A stretch of 48,076 nt of DNA, taken from contig JAILRA010000043.1 of NCBI GenBank assembly GCA_024698715.1, forward strand, positions 1-48,076, read 5' to 3'. This DNA comes from Lachnospiraceae bacterium (GTDB lineage Bacteria > Bacillota > Clostridia > Lachnospirales > Lachnospiraceae). Below the pieces are notes generated by a model. The model was not told the DNA's origin. It searched no databases and was given only the letters and a program-made list of their open reading frames with translations. Positions 18,533 through 26,101 of the stretch are shown here, in pieces. Position 1 is the stretch's first letter, and every line of letters begins with the position of its first letter. A program made the translations under genes and the position numbers.

Positions 18533-20401
18533 ATGAAACAACGCATAAGCAAACGTATGCTTATCAGAATAATATTATTGGCAATATTCGATGCAATGGC
18601 GATAACCCTTTGCACCGTTTTTGCTATATATGTAAGATATGATTTTGTGTTTTTTGATATTCCGGATTATTTCTGGCGCTCCACTCTTATCTTTATTCCC
18701 ATTAACCTTTGTTTAACACTGTTATCTTTTACGTTATGGAATCTATACAGGTCCGTCTGGCGTTATGCGTCGGCAACGGAACTGGTCAATATAATCTGCG
18801 CCGTAAGCTGTGCTACAGTCGGCCAGGTTATCTGTAAATATATTTTCGGTCTGAGAATCCCGAGATCTTATCCGTTCATATACCTCGTTGCCCTTCTTTT
18901 CCTGACTGCCGGAGTAAGATTTTCTTACAGAGCGTTCAGGCTGCTTAATGCCAAAAGAAGAATGATGGCACTCGGCAAAGAACCCACGAGATGCATGGTG
19001 ATCGGTGCCGGAAATGCCGGCAATGAGATCATCAAAGAGATAATGACCACACAGTATCTCACTATGAAAGTCTGCTGTATCATTGACGACGGAGAGGGAT
19101 GCTGGGGCAAGAAACTCCGTGGTGTACCGATTATAGGCGGAAGAGGAAGCATCATTGAGGCTGCCGCTAATTACGAGATCGACGAGATAATCATCGCCAT
19201 TCCATCGGCAAAACCTTCCGAAATAAAGGCGATCGTGGAAATCTGCAAGGAAACCGGATGCAGGATGAGGATCCTTCCCGGAATGTATCAGCTTATTAAC
19301 GGTGAGATCAATACATCCGTGCTTCGTGATGTTCAGATAGAAGATCTTTTGGGACGTGAGAGCGTAACGACGAACCTTGATGAGATAATGGGTTATGTAT
19401 CGGGAAGAAACATCCTCGTTACGGGCGGTGGCGGTTCCATAGGATCCGAACTCTGCCGTCAGATAGCGGATCACAATCCCGGAAGACTCATCATTGTGGA
19501 TATCTATGAAAACAACGCATACGATATCCAGCAGGAACTTTTGAGAAAATACCCGGATCTAAAGCTTACGGTTCTGATCGCATCAGTCAGAAACACACTC
19601 AGGATGGATAAGATCTTCGAAGAATACCGTCCCGACATCGTATATCATGCGGCTGCACACAAGCATGTCCCGCTGATGGAAGAAAGCCCCAACGAAGCGG
19701 TCAAAAACAATGTGTTCGGTACACTTAAAGTTGTTCAGGCTGCGGATAAATGGAAAGTTAAAAAATTCGTACTCATATCAACGGACAAAGCGGTTAATCC
19801 CACCAATGTCATGGGAGCGACCAAGAGGATCTGCGAGATGATAGTCCAAAGCTATAACGACAGATCCGAAACGGAATTTGTTGCTGTCAGGTTCGGAAAT
19901 GTTTTAGGCTCCAACGGTTCCGTGATCCCTCTTTTCAAAAAGCAGATAGAAGAGGGCGGCCCCGTAACCGTGACACATCCCGATATCATCAGGTATTTCA
20001 TGACTATCCCCGAAGCAGTTGCACTCGTTCTTCAGGCGGGAGCATATGCGAAGGGCGGTGAGATATTCGTTCTGGATATGGGAGAACCTGTTAAGATACT
20101 CGATCTTGCAGAGAATCTCATCAAATTGTCCGGACTTCGCGTCGGAGAAGATATCGAGATAGTATTCACGGGACTTAGACCCGGAGAAAAGCTTTTCGAA
20201 GAGATGTTAATGGATGAGGAAGGTCTCAAGGAAACGGAGAATAAGCGTATTCATATCGGACATCCTATTGATTTTGACGAGAAGACTTTCCTTGATCAGA
20301 TCGATGAATTAAGAACCTACGTGGAAGGCGAACCCGATACGGAAGAAATCAAGAAGAGGATTGCCGAGATAGTTCCGACTTATAAGTATCGGACTGAATG
20401 A
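18533..20401 (+). CDS. Membrane-bound NDP-sugar 4,6-dehydratase (CapD/PglF type)
   Basis: Four membrane helices (about residues 10-135) anchor the protein, then a Rossmann-like linker (GAGNAGNEI near residue 160) precedes the dehydratase domain. NAD binding is at GGGGSIG (from G298). The catalytic set T417-D418-K419 with M427 and K431 (STDKA ... MGATK) copies the PglF class, in which Met replaces the Tyr of ordinary SDR enzymes and spacing is the same. The product would convert UDP-GlcNAc to a 4-keto-6-deoxy sugar, the first step to bacillosamine or similar sugars. At 622 residues it has full length. It begins 3 bases after the phosphatase gene with a GGAG ribosome site inside that gene, so it is the first glycan gene and is cotranscribed with the kinase-phosphatase pair. 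Confidence 0.93.
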   Translation: MKQRISKRMLIRIILLAIFDAMAITLCTVFAIYVRYDFVFFDIPDYFWRSTLIFIPINLCLTLLSFTLWNLYRSVWRYASATELVNIICAVSCATVGQVICKYIFGLRIPRSYPFIYLVALLFLTAGVRFSYRAFRLLNAKRRMMALGKEPTRCMVIGAGNAGNEIIKEIMTTQYLTMKVCCIIDDGEGCWGKKLRGVPIIGGRGSIIEAAANYEIDEIIIAIPSAKPSEIKAIVEICKETGCRMRILPGMYQLINGEINTSVLRDVQIEDLLGRESVTTNLDEIMGYVSGRNILVTGGGGSIGSELCRQIADHNPGRLIIVDIYENNAYDIQQELLRKYPDLKLTVLIASVRNTLRMDKIFEEYRPDIVYHAAAHKHVPLMEESPNEAVKNNVFGTLKVVQAADKWKVKKFVLISTDKAVNPTNVMGATKRICEMIVQSYNDRSETEFVAVRFGNVLGSNGSVIPLFKKQIEEGGPVTVTHPDIIRYFMTIPEAVALVLQAGAYAKGGEIFVLDMGEPVKILDLAENLIKLSGLRVGEDIEIVFTGLRPGEKLFEEMLMDEEGLKETENKRIHIGHPIDFDEKTFLDQIDELRTYVEGEPDTEEIKKRIAEIVPTYKYRTE

Positions 20402-20431
20402 CCGGAGTGATTAAAATTTGAATAATCCGGG

Positions 20432-20546
20432 TTTGAAGTTTTCATTTTTGAATTGGGAATTTAGAATAAATCATTTGAAGTTTTCATTTTGAATTGGGAA
20501 TTTGGAATAAATCATTCGAAGTTTTCATTTTTGTATTGAGCATATA
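20432..20546. repeat. Short tandem repeat of about 42 bases, 2.5 copies
   Basis: Unit 1 (20432-20473, 42 bases) and unit 2 (20474-20514, 41 bases) differ by only a few bases, starting TTTGAAGTTTTCATTTT and ending AATAAATCA. A third, partial and diverged unit follows to about 20546. The repeat fills the gap between the dehydratase and epimerase genes, is AT-rich, contains no open frame, and shows no clear terminator or promoter. Confidence 0.9.
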
Positions 20547-20584
20547 GATTAAAGTATTTTTAAATATTTTGAAACAAGAATCTC

Positions 20585-21520
20585 ATGAAAAGAATTCTTA
20601 TAACCGGTGCGGGAAGTTTCATCGGCACATCTTTTGAAAAGTATATAAAGAATCATCCGAATCATGAAGAATATTCCATCGATGTTATGGACACATTTAC
20701 CGGAAATATCGTCGGAAGTGAAAATACCGGAAATTCCGGTTCTGATTCAGAGAATGCCTGCATTGAACAGGACAAATTCAAAGGCTATGATGTGATATTT
20801 CATGTTGCGGGAATTGCACATGCCGATACGGGCAAAGTCAGTGATGAAGGAAAAGAATTATATAAAAAGGTCAATACCGATCTTGCCATAGATGTGGCGA
20901 AAAAGGCCCGGGCAGCAGGTGTTAAACAATTCATATTCATGAGTTCCGCAATTGTTTACGGAGCGAGTTCTCCCATAGGAAAAGAAAAGGTAATTACAAA
21001 AGATACCGAACCTGCTCCCGAAAACTTTTACGGGGAGAGTAAACTCAACGCCGAAATCGGATTAAACAAACTGAAGAGCGCATATGATTTTAAGGTTGTC
21101 ATTTTAAGACCTCCGATGATATACGGATCGGGCTGCAAGGGAAATTACAATTCATTAAGAAAATTCGCGCTTAAATTTCCTTTGTTTCCCAGGGTTTCGA
21201 ATGAGCGCTCAATGCTCTATATAGATAATCTTTGCGAATTCATAAGACTTGTGATAGATAATGATGAGAGCGGTACTTTCCATCCCGCCAATGCCGAATT
21301 ATCCAACACATCCGAGATGGTAAGACTTATCGCAAACGCCCACGGTAAAAAGATTGGACTGATTGGCGGCTTCACATGGCTTCTTAAAATCATGAGCCAC
21401 TTTACGGGGCTTATTAACAAAGCGTTCGGCAATCTGACTTATGCGAGTGAGTTAACGGAATATAAAGCAAATTACAGGATTTATTCGCTTGAGGACAGTA
21501 TAAAGAGAACAGAGAATTAA
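20585..21520 (+). CDS. NAD-dependent sugar epimerase/dehydratase (extended SDR)
   Basis: The 311-residue protein has the SDR cofactor motif GAGSFIG (residues 8-14), an active-site SSA near residue 119 and the catalytic YGESK (Y149, K153). The C-terminal part binds the sugar nucleotide and ends in a hydrophobic stretch. It resembles the WcaG/GalE-like epimerases of polysaccharide loci, here probably acting on the keto sugar or UDP-HexNAc made by the dehydratase upstream. The substrate cannot be told. Residues 44-60 form a Gly/Ser/Asn-rich insert. No clear ribosome site is seen before the ATG, in contrast to most genes in the window. Two convergent small RNAs begin in the gap behind it. Confidence 0.88.
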   Translation: MKRILITGAGSFIGTSFEKYIKNHPNHEEYSIDVMDTFTGNIVGSENTGNSGSDSENACIEQDKFKGYDVIFHVAGIAHADTGKVSDEGKELYKKVNTDLAIDVAKKARAAGVKQFIFMSSAIVYGASSPIGKEKVITKDTEPAPENFYGESKLNAEIGLNKLKSAYDFKVVILRPPMIYGSGCKGNYNSLRKFALKFPLFPRVSNERSMLYIDNLCEFIRLVIDNDESGTFHPANAELSNTSEMVRLIANAHGKKIGLIGGFTWLLKIMSHFTGLINKAFGNLTYASELTEYKANYRIYSLEDSIKRTEN

Positions 21521-21574
21521 AACTAAAACAATTTGTGCAAAAACACAATAAAACTATAAATATGTTGTGAAATA

Positions 21575-21603
21575 TTTACAAAAGAATAATCGTTTGGTAA
21601 CAT
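21575..21603 (+). promoter_or_regulatory. Promoter of plus-strand small RNA
   Basis: TTTACA (21575-21580), 17 bases, TAACAT (21598-21603). The -10 is the same as that of the proS leader. The expected start near 21610 lies directly before GGTGTTACC, in the same relation as at the minus-strand copies. Confidence 0.5.
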
Positions 21604-21609
21604 ATACTT

Positions 21610-21680
21610 AAGGTGTTACCAACACGGTAGGCGGTTGCCCTCCAAAAAAATAACCGCCAATGCGACTGGCGGTTATTTAA
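21610..21680 (+). ncRNA. Short structured RNA, plus strand, convergent partner
   Basis: The predicted RNA of about 70 bases begins with a bulged hairpin in which GGTG (21612-21615) and ACC (21618-21620) pair with GGT and TGCC (within 21632-21640), then a short A-rich linker and the terminator hairpin at 21648-21678. The same order (bulged hairpin, then terminator) is seen in the minus-strand RNAs, but the middle hairpin is missing and the loop is longer. No open frame of useful size with a start codon is seen. The 3' hairpin portion would be complementary to the opposite RNA. Existence as a transcript rests on one moderate promoter. Confidence 0.4.
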
Positions 21681-21727
21681 TACATATTAAACAATCGTTG
21701 GGCAACCGTCTCCGGTAGCACCTCTTT
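21643..21727 (-). ncRNA. Short structured RNA, minus strand (copy 1)
   Basis: The RNA starts near 21727 and would be about 85 bases. Read on the minus strand it has three hairpins: a bulged 5' one with GGTG-CT-ACC pairing with GGT-TGCC, a middle one TTTAATA/TATTAAA, and the terminator AAATAACCGCCA/TGGCGGTTATTT followed by a T run. A second copy at 23684-23773 has the same first and last hairpins, while the middle one is TTGAG/CTCAA; both sides differ together, so the pairing is kept. The form matches antitoxin RNAs of type I toxin-antitoxin loci (RatA-like), which share such terminators with a toxin mRNA, but I find no toxin peptide on the opposite strand here. Strong promoter at 21734-21761. 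Confidence 0.7.
21648..21678. terminator. Bidirectional intrinsic terminator of the RNA pair
   Basis: AAATAACCGCCA (21648-21659) and TGGCGGTTATTT (21667-21678) form a perfect 12-pair stem with a 7-base loop. On the minus strand the T run is seven long; on the plus strand it is shorter (ATTTAAT), so termination is likely stronger for the minus RNA. Confidence 0.85.
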
Positions 21728-21733
21728 AAATTT

Positions 21734-21761
21734 ATTATAGATTAAGCATAAATAATGTCAA
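21734..21761 (-). promoter_or_regulatory. Consensus promoter of minus-strand RNA copy 1
   Basis: On the minus strand TTGACA (plus 21756-21761) and TATAAT (plus 21734-21739) are perfect consensus boxes, 16 bases apart. The -35 box lies on the start codon of the plus-strand glycosyltransferase at 21755. Confidence 0.85.
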
Positions 21762-22495
21762 GAGTCAGCGTAATTACCATAAGCTTTAACAGCGAAGCGG
21801 TAATAAAGAAAACAATTGAATCGGTTTTAAACCAGACATTTACGGATATAGAGTATCTGATAATCGACGGCGCAAGCAGGGATAAAACGGTGGAAATTGC
21901 CGAATCCTACAGGGAAGCCATGCAGGCGAAAGGCATTGATTACAAGATATTCTCAGAACCCGACAAAGGTATATACGATGCCATGAATAAGGGTATTGCA
22001 AAAGCTACCGGCGAATTTGTGGGACTCATCAATTCGGGTGACTGGTATGAACCAAACATGATTGAAACTGCGGTTAATGCATATGATGAAAAGCCGTATG
22101 ATATCTTTTATGCCGATATCAATTTAGTTAAAGAAAACGGCCAAATCATCGTAAAGAAAAGCAGGTACGACAAGTTCCCGACTTCGCGACACTGGAATCA
22201 TCCGACGATGGTGGTAAGGAAGGAATATTACGACAAAATCGGTACATATAAATGCGTGGGAATACATGATGATTTTGAATTCCTGCTTCGGGCAAGAAAA
22301 CAAAACGCACGAATTACCATCAAAAATCAAATCCTTGCCAACTTCATGACGGGCGGTGCCAGCAACCAGAAGAGCTTTAAGAAGTGTAAGAAACGCTGTC
22401 ATGACAGATATGTGGCATACAGATCAAACGGCTACGGCATATGGTCCTGGTTTGAATGTGTGGGAATTGAAATAGCGAAATATATTTTAAGTTGA
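21755..22495 (+). CDS. Family 2 glycosyltransferase (WcaE-like)
   Basis: The 246-residue GT-A fold protein starts with VSVITISFNSEAVI, then SVLNQTFTDIEYLIIDGAS, the nucleotide-sugar segment EPDKGIYDAMNKGI and the acidic NSGDWYEP in place of DXD. HPTMVVRKEYYDKIG and a late DDFEFLLRA give the acceptor side. There is no membrane segment. The length is normal for the short WcaE-type transferases. The ATG has no ribosome site in front, and its first bases coincide with the -35 box of the antisense small RNA, so translation or transcription here may be affected by that RNA. Donor and acceptor sugars are unknown. Confidence 0.9.
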   Translation: MSRVSVITISFNSEAVIKKTIESVLNQTFTDIEYLIIDGASRDKTVEIAESYREAMQAKGIDYKIFSEPDKGIYDAMNKGIAKATGEFVGLINSGDWYEPNMIETAVNAYDEKPYDIFYADINLVKENGQIIVKKSRYDKFPTSRHWNHPTMVVRKEYYDKIGTYKCVGIHDDFEFLLRARKQNARITIKNQILANFMTGGASNQKSFKKCKKRCHDRYVAYRSNGYGIWSWFECVGIEIAKYILS

Positions 22496-22520
22496 TTGAT
22501 TTTTTTCGACAGAAAAATAA

Positions 22521-23690
22521 ATGCAGGTTGTGACGAAAATGCTGATCGGAATAGATTTACTTTGGGTTCGACCAAAGATTTGCGGCGGAACGGAGTCGGT
22601 TATAAGGAATCTTATGAACGGGTTCGGGAAGTATGATGATAAAAATGAATATTTGCTTTTCGTCGGTCGTGATGTGGCGGATTCCTTTGAGAATTACAAA
22701 AGCTATTCCAATATGAAGATTCATATCTGCAACACCGACAGCATGAAAAGAATAAAAAGAATAGCATGGGAAAACACCAATCTTGACAAACTTGCAAGGG
22801 AACTGAAGACCGATGTGATGCTCATTCCCGTCTATTCCAAACCCAAGAGCCTTTCAACCGAAAAAGGCGGGATTCCGTATATTACGGTCATTCATGATCT
22901 GCAGGCATTTCATTATCCTGAGTATTTTTCAAAGCCTAAACTCTATTTTGCGAAAAAGTCATGGAAAAGGGCTTGTGAGGAGAGTGCAAGGGTAGTGACG
23001 ATTTCCGAGTATTGCAAGGAAGATATAATCGGGCATTATCCCGTGGCCAAAGATAAAATAAGCGTAATTTACGATCCGATCATCGTTACCGGATCAAAGG
23101 ATAAAAACAATCCTTCAGATAACGGAATCACAGATGATACTTTAAAAAAATACGGAATTGAGAAAGACCGTTTTTTCTATACGGTAAGTTCGATGCTTCC
23201 GCACAAGAATTTGGAAACTCTTATCAGAGTTATGAAAGTTATAAAAGAACAGAACCCGGATTCCGTGCTTTCAGGTACAAAGCTTGTGGTAAGCGGAGTG
23301 GGAGGAAGAAAAGAAGAATTCCTCGAAAAAGTTAAGGAAGCGGATGTTGAAGACATTATTATCGATACCGGTTTTGTCAGCAACGAAGAGAGAGATATCC
23401 TTTACGATAATTGCGGTCTCTTCCTTTTCCCAAGTATCTTTGAGGGCTTCGGAATGCCTCCGATTGAGGCCATGATGAAGGGTGCAAGGGTGGTGACCAC
23501 AAAATGTTCCTGCCTTGAGGAAGTCACACAGGGGAAAGCAACTTACGTGGACGATCCCAAAGACGAGACAGATTGGGTCAGGAAAATAAAAGAAGCATTC
23601 ACAAAAGAAAGGAAAAAATACCCTTTTGAATGCTACAATTTAGAGACTATAACCAGGCAATATATTGATTTAATCAGCGGTTGCAAATAA
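22521..23690 (+). CDS. Family 4 glycosyltransferase (GT-B)
   Basis: The 389-residue protein has a GT-B fold. GTESVIRNLMNGF near the start is the glycine-rich donor-side loop, TVIHDLQAFHYPEYF is typical of mannosyl/rhamnosyl-type GT4 enzymes, and the C-terminal half carries SMLPHKNLETLIRV and the nucleotide-binding FPSIFEGFGMPPIEAM (the E-x7-E motif). Translation may start at ATG 22539 (MLIGIDLLWV), which better matches the family N terminus; neither ATG has a clear ribosome site. The stop codon TAA (23688-23690) touches a terminator hairpin that also ends the minus-strand RNA coming from downstream. Sugar donor unknown. Confidence 0.92.
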   Translation: MQVVTKMLIGIDLLWVRPKICGGTESVIRNLMNGFGKYDDKNEYLLFVGRDVADSFENYKSYSNMKIHICNTDSMKRIKRIAWENTNLDKLARELKTDVMLIPVYSKPKSLSTEKGGIPYITVIHDLQAFHYPEYFSKPKLYFAKKSWKRACEESARVVTISEYCKEDIIGHYPVAKDKISVIYDPIIVTGSKDKNNPSDNGITDDTLKKYGIEKDRFFYTVSSMLPHKNLETLIRVMKVIKEQNPDSVLSGTKLVVSGVGGRKEEFLEKVKEADVEDIIIDTGFVSNEERDILYDNCGLFLFPSIFEGFGMPPIEAMMKGARVVTTKCSCLEEVTQGKATYVDDPKDETDWVRKIKEAFTKERKKYPFECYNLETITRQYIDLISGCK

Positions 23691-23773
23691 AAATAACCGC
23701 CAGAGCCATGGCGGTTATTTTGAGTTTATCTCAATAATCGTTAGGGCAACCGTCTATCGGTAACACCCTTCTT
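23684..23773 (-). ncRNA. Short structured RNA, minus strand (copy 2)
   Basis: Reading the minus strand from about 23773: GGGTG-TT-ACC pairs with GGT-TGCCC (5' hairpin), TTGAG pairs with CTCAA (middle hairpin), and the terminator is TGGCGGTTATTTT/AAAATAACCGCCA with T-rich tail. It is clearly related to the RNA at 21643-21727: the 5' domain, the AACGATT linker and the terminator are alike, and the middle stem changes on both sides. The 3' end lies at or just inside the stop codon of the preceding plus-strand glycosyltransferase gene, so its terminator is shared with that mRNA. Confidence 0.7.
23690..23721. terminator. Bidirectional terminator behind the glycosyltransferase gene
   Basis: AAAATAACCGCCA (23690-23702) and TGGCGGTTATTTT (23709-23721) form a 13-pair stem with a 6-base loop. 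T runs flank it on both strands, so it can end the plus-strand gene and the minus-strand RNA. Confidence 0.85.
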
Positions 23774-23779
23774 GTTTTT

Positions 23780-23809
23780 ATTATATATAATAAAAGGAAT
23801 CAAAGTCAA
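23780..23809 (-). promoter_or_regulatory. Promoter of minus-strand RNA copy 2
   Basis: On the minus strand TTGACT (plus 23804-23809) and TATAAT (plus 23780-23785) are 18 bases apart; an overlapping TATATA gives a 16-base spacing. It fires away from the next glycosyltransferase gene (ATG 23828). Confidence 0.7.
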
Positions 23810-23827
23810 TAGATTACAGAGGATTAA

Positions 23828-24958
23828 ATGAAAATACTCTATGTTTTGAATGATACGCTTCGAAGAGGCGGAACCGAGAGTGTCATTTTGAATTATTTTG
23901 ATCATACGGACAGAGACAAAATACAAATAGATTTTGTCCTTAACGCGGCAAAGAGCGAACTTTCCGAGAATGATATCTGCAAATATCTTTTAGATAAAGG
24001 AGCAAAGGTTTTTTGCATTGCTCCGAGAAGAGAGGATCCCAAAGCCAACAAAAGTGAATTCTTAAAAATTCTAAATGATGAACATTATGATATTGTTCAC
24101 ACTCACACGGATGCGGTAGGTTCGTATTTTCTGAAACTGGCCAAAGAGGCAGGGGTAAAGATAAGGATCGCGCACAGCCACAATACGGGGCATCAGTTAA
24201 TAAATAAAGGTTTAAAAAACCGAGTGCACTTTGCTTATCTGGAAAAATGCAGAAAAGAAATACGCAAAGAAGCTACTCACTATATTGCCTGTTCGAAAGC
24301 GGCGGGAGAATGGCTTTTCGGGGAAGAAAACGTTAAGACGGGTAAAGTCAGGATACTTAATAATGCAATTGACACGAAGAAGTTTTCTTTTGATGAGAAT
24401 ACAAGATCAGAAATCAGAAAGAATCTTAATGTTGATGAGAACATGTTTATTCTCGGACATGTCGGCAGAATGATGCCGCAAAAGAATCATGAATTTCTGG
24501 TTGAGATCTTTAAGGAAGTTCATGAAAAACGTGAAAATTCCAAACTCCTTCTGGTTGGTGACGGAGATTTAAGATTCGCTATTGAAAAAAAGTGCAAAGA
24601 ACTCGGCATTTTCGAAGATGTGATCTTTTACGGAACGACGGACGATATTTCAAAACTATACAATGCCATGGATGTGTTTGTTTTTCCTTCGCTTTTCGAA
24701 GGCCTCGGAATGGTTATGATAGAAGCGCAGTGTAACGGGCTAAGATGTTATCTGACCGACAGTGATGAAGTATCCAAAGAATCAATCATTACAAACAGGG
24801 TTGAAACGATGCCGCTCGGCAATGCAAACGAATGGGCCCAAAAGATACTTGAGACGGATTTTGAAAGAAAAGATGTCACCGAAGAGATCATAAATCGCGG
24901 ATATGATATAGAGACGGAAAGTATTAAACTGACGGAGTATTATCTTGCCATAGGATAA
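23828..24958 (+). CDS. Family 4 glycosyltransferase (EpsF-like)
   Basis: The 376-residue GT-B protein begins MKILYVLNDTLRRGGTESVI, with DIVHTHTDAVGSYFLKLAK and RIAHSHNTGH typical of the EpsF/GT4 group, and ends with the donor-binding half GRMMPQKNHEFLVEI, LLVGDGDL and FPSLFEGLGMVMIEAQ. It has no membrane segment and would transfer one sugar to a lipid-linked or growing glycan on the inner face of the membrane. An AGAGGA ribosome site lies before the ATG. The segment behind it, up to 25093, has no gene. Donor unknown. Confidence 0.93.
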   Translation: MKILYVLNDTLRRGGTESVILNYFDHTDRDKIQIDFVLNAAKSELSENDICKYLLDKGAKVFCIAPRREDPKANKSEFLKILNDEHYDIVHTHTDAVGSYFLKLAKEAGVKIRIAHSHNTGHQLINKGLKNRVHFAYLEKCRKEIRKEATHYIACSKAAGEWLFGEENVKTGKVRILNNAIDTKKFSFDENTRSEIRKNLNVDENMFILGHVGRMMPQKNHEFLVEIFKEVHEKRENSKLLLVGDGDLRFAIEKKCKELGIFEDVIFYGTTDDISKLYNAMDVFVFPSLFEGLGMVMIEAQCNGLRCYLTDSDEVSKESIITNRVETMPLGNANEWAQKILETDFERKDVTEEIINRGYDIETESIKLTEYYLAIG

Positions 24959-25093
24959 TGCGAATTAAAACATATGACTTATTGTATTGAATATGATTTA
25001 TAATCAATAATAGTATGGCAGCATATAAACTTTTGACTTCATAAATGACAGGTTTAACATTGGTAAGAAGTATTGACTCATACGGAGAATGAT

Positions 25094-26074
25094 ATGAATA
25101 AAATACTGACGGTTTCGGTTGCTGCGTACAATGTCAGCGATACGATAGCCACAACGCTGGATTCTCTCATTACCGATCCCGAAACAATGAACAGGATGGA
25201 AGTGATCGTTGTTAATGACGGGTCGCGTGATGACACATCCGCAAAAGTAAACGAATATGTTGAAAGATATCCCGACACTTTCAGACTGATAGACAAGGAA
25301 AACGGCGGATACGGTTCGACAATCAATACTTCGATAAAACTTGCCAAAGGAAAGTATTTTAAAGAACTGGACGGAGGCGATACATATGAAACGGCGAACT
25401 TGCCCGATTTCATAAATTATCTTGAAAACACGGATGCTGATATTATTATAAATCCTTATAAAGAGTACTACATTAAGGATGAAAAAACGGAATTAAAGGA
25501 TGATTTCAGGACATTTGGCAGAACGGATGCTTTAAAGATCGATGATGTTACGCTTTCGAACAGACCGGGAATGCACGGTATGGCATTTAAGACGAGTGTT
25601 TGGAATGAATACAAAAGGGAAATCCCCGAACACTGTTTTTATACGGATACAGAGTATGTCGCCTACCCCTTTGCAAAAGCAAAAACGATAGCTTTTTACG
25701 ATAAACCGTTATACATATATTTCATGCAGTGCGAAGGCCAGAGTGTAAGTATCGAGGGAATTGCCGCACATTACAGGGATTCGGTCAAAGTCATGTGGGA
25801 TCTTTGTGACGCATATGAAAAGCTTACAGGGCAAAATGAGTTAACCGGAAACAGTAAGACTATCTTCGAGATGACTCTAAACCATGTGATCGCATTTGCA
25901 TATACATTGCATTCCGTCCTCGGAAAAGACCGGATGGGCGAACTGAAGGAGACCGATACAAAATTAAAAGAGGACTATCCGAATATATATAAAATGTCCG
26001 GAAATGTGAAAAGGATCAAACTCATGCGGACAACCGGATTTAAATGCCACGGACTCTATGTAAAATCACTCTAG
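25094..26074 (+). CDS. Family 2 glycosyltransferase
   Basis: The ATG at 25094 is chosen over a TTG at 25073 because GGAG lies 6 bases upstream and the family N terminus MNKILTVSVAAYNVSDTI then begins the protein; the product is 326 residues. It shows VIVNDGSRDDTS, the substrate loop GGYGSTINTSIKLAKGKYF and the acidic LDGGDTYE (in place of DXD), followed by HCFYTDTEY on the acceptor side. Length is typical. No membrane helices are seen. Sugar donor unknown. Confidence 0.92.
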   Translation: MNKILTVSVAAYNVSDTIATTLDSLITDPETMNRMEVIVVNDGSRDDTSAKVNEYVERYPDTFRLIDKENGGYGSTINTSIKLAKGKYFKELDGGDTYETANLPDFINYLENTDADIIINPYKEYYIKDEKTELKDDFRTFGRTDALKIDDVTLSNRPGMHGMAFKTSVWNEYKREIPEHCFYTDTEYVAYPFAKAKTIAFYDKPLYIYFMQCEGQSVSIEGIAAHYRDSVKVMWDLCDAYEKLTGQNELTGNSKTIFEMTLNHVIAFAYTLHSVLGKDRMGELKETDTKLKEDYPNIYKMSGNVKRIKLMRTTGFKCHGLYVKSL

Positions 26075-26101
26075 ATTGGAAAATGCAATTTTGGAAAAAA
26101 G

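Noticed and set aside
21541-21660. A toxin peptide on the plus strand paired with the minus-strand RNA
   Set aside because: All three frames upstream of the hairpin were read; the only ATG stops after two codons and no hydrophobic peptide is found, so only an RNA element is claimed.
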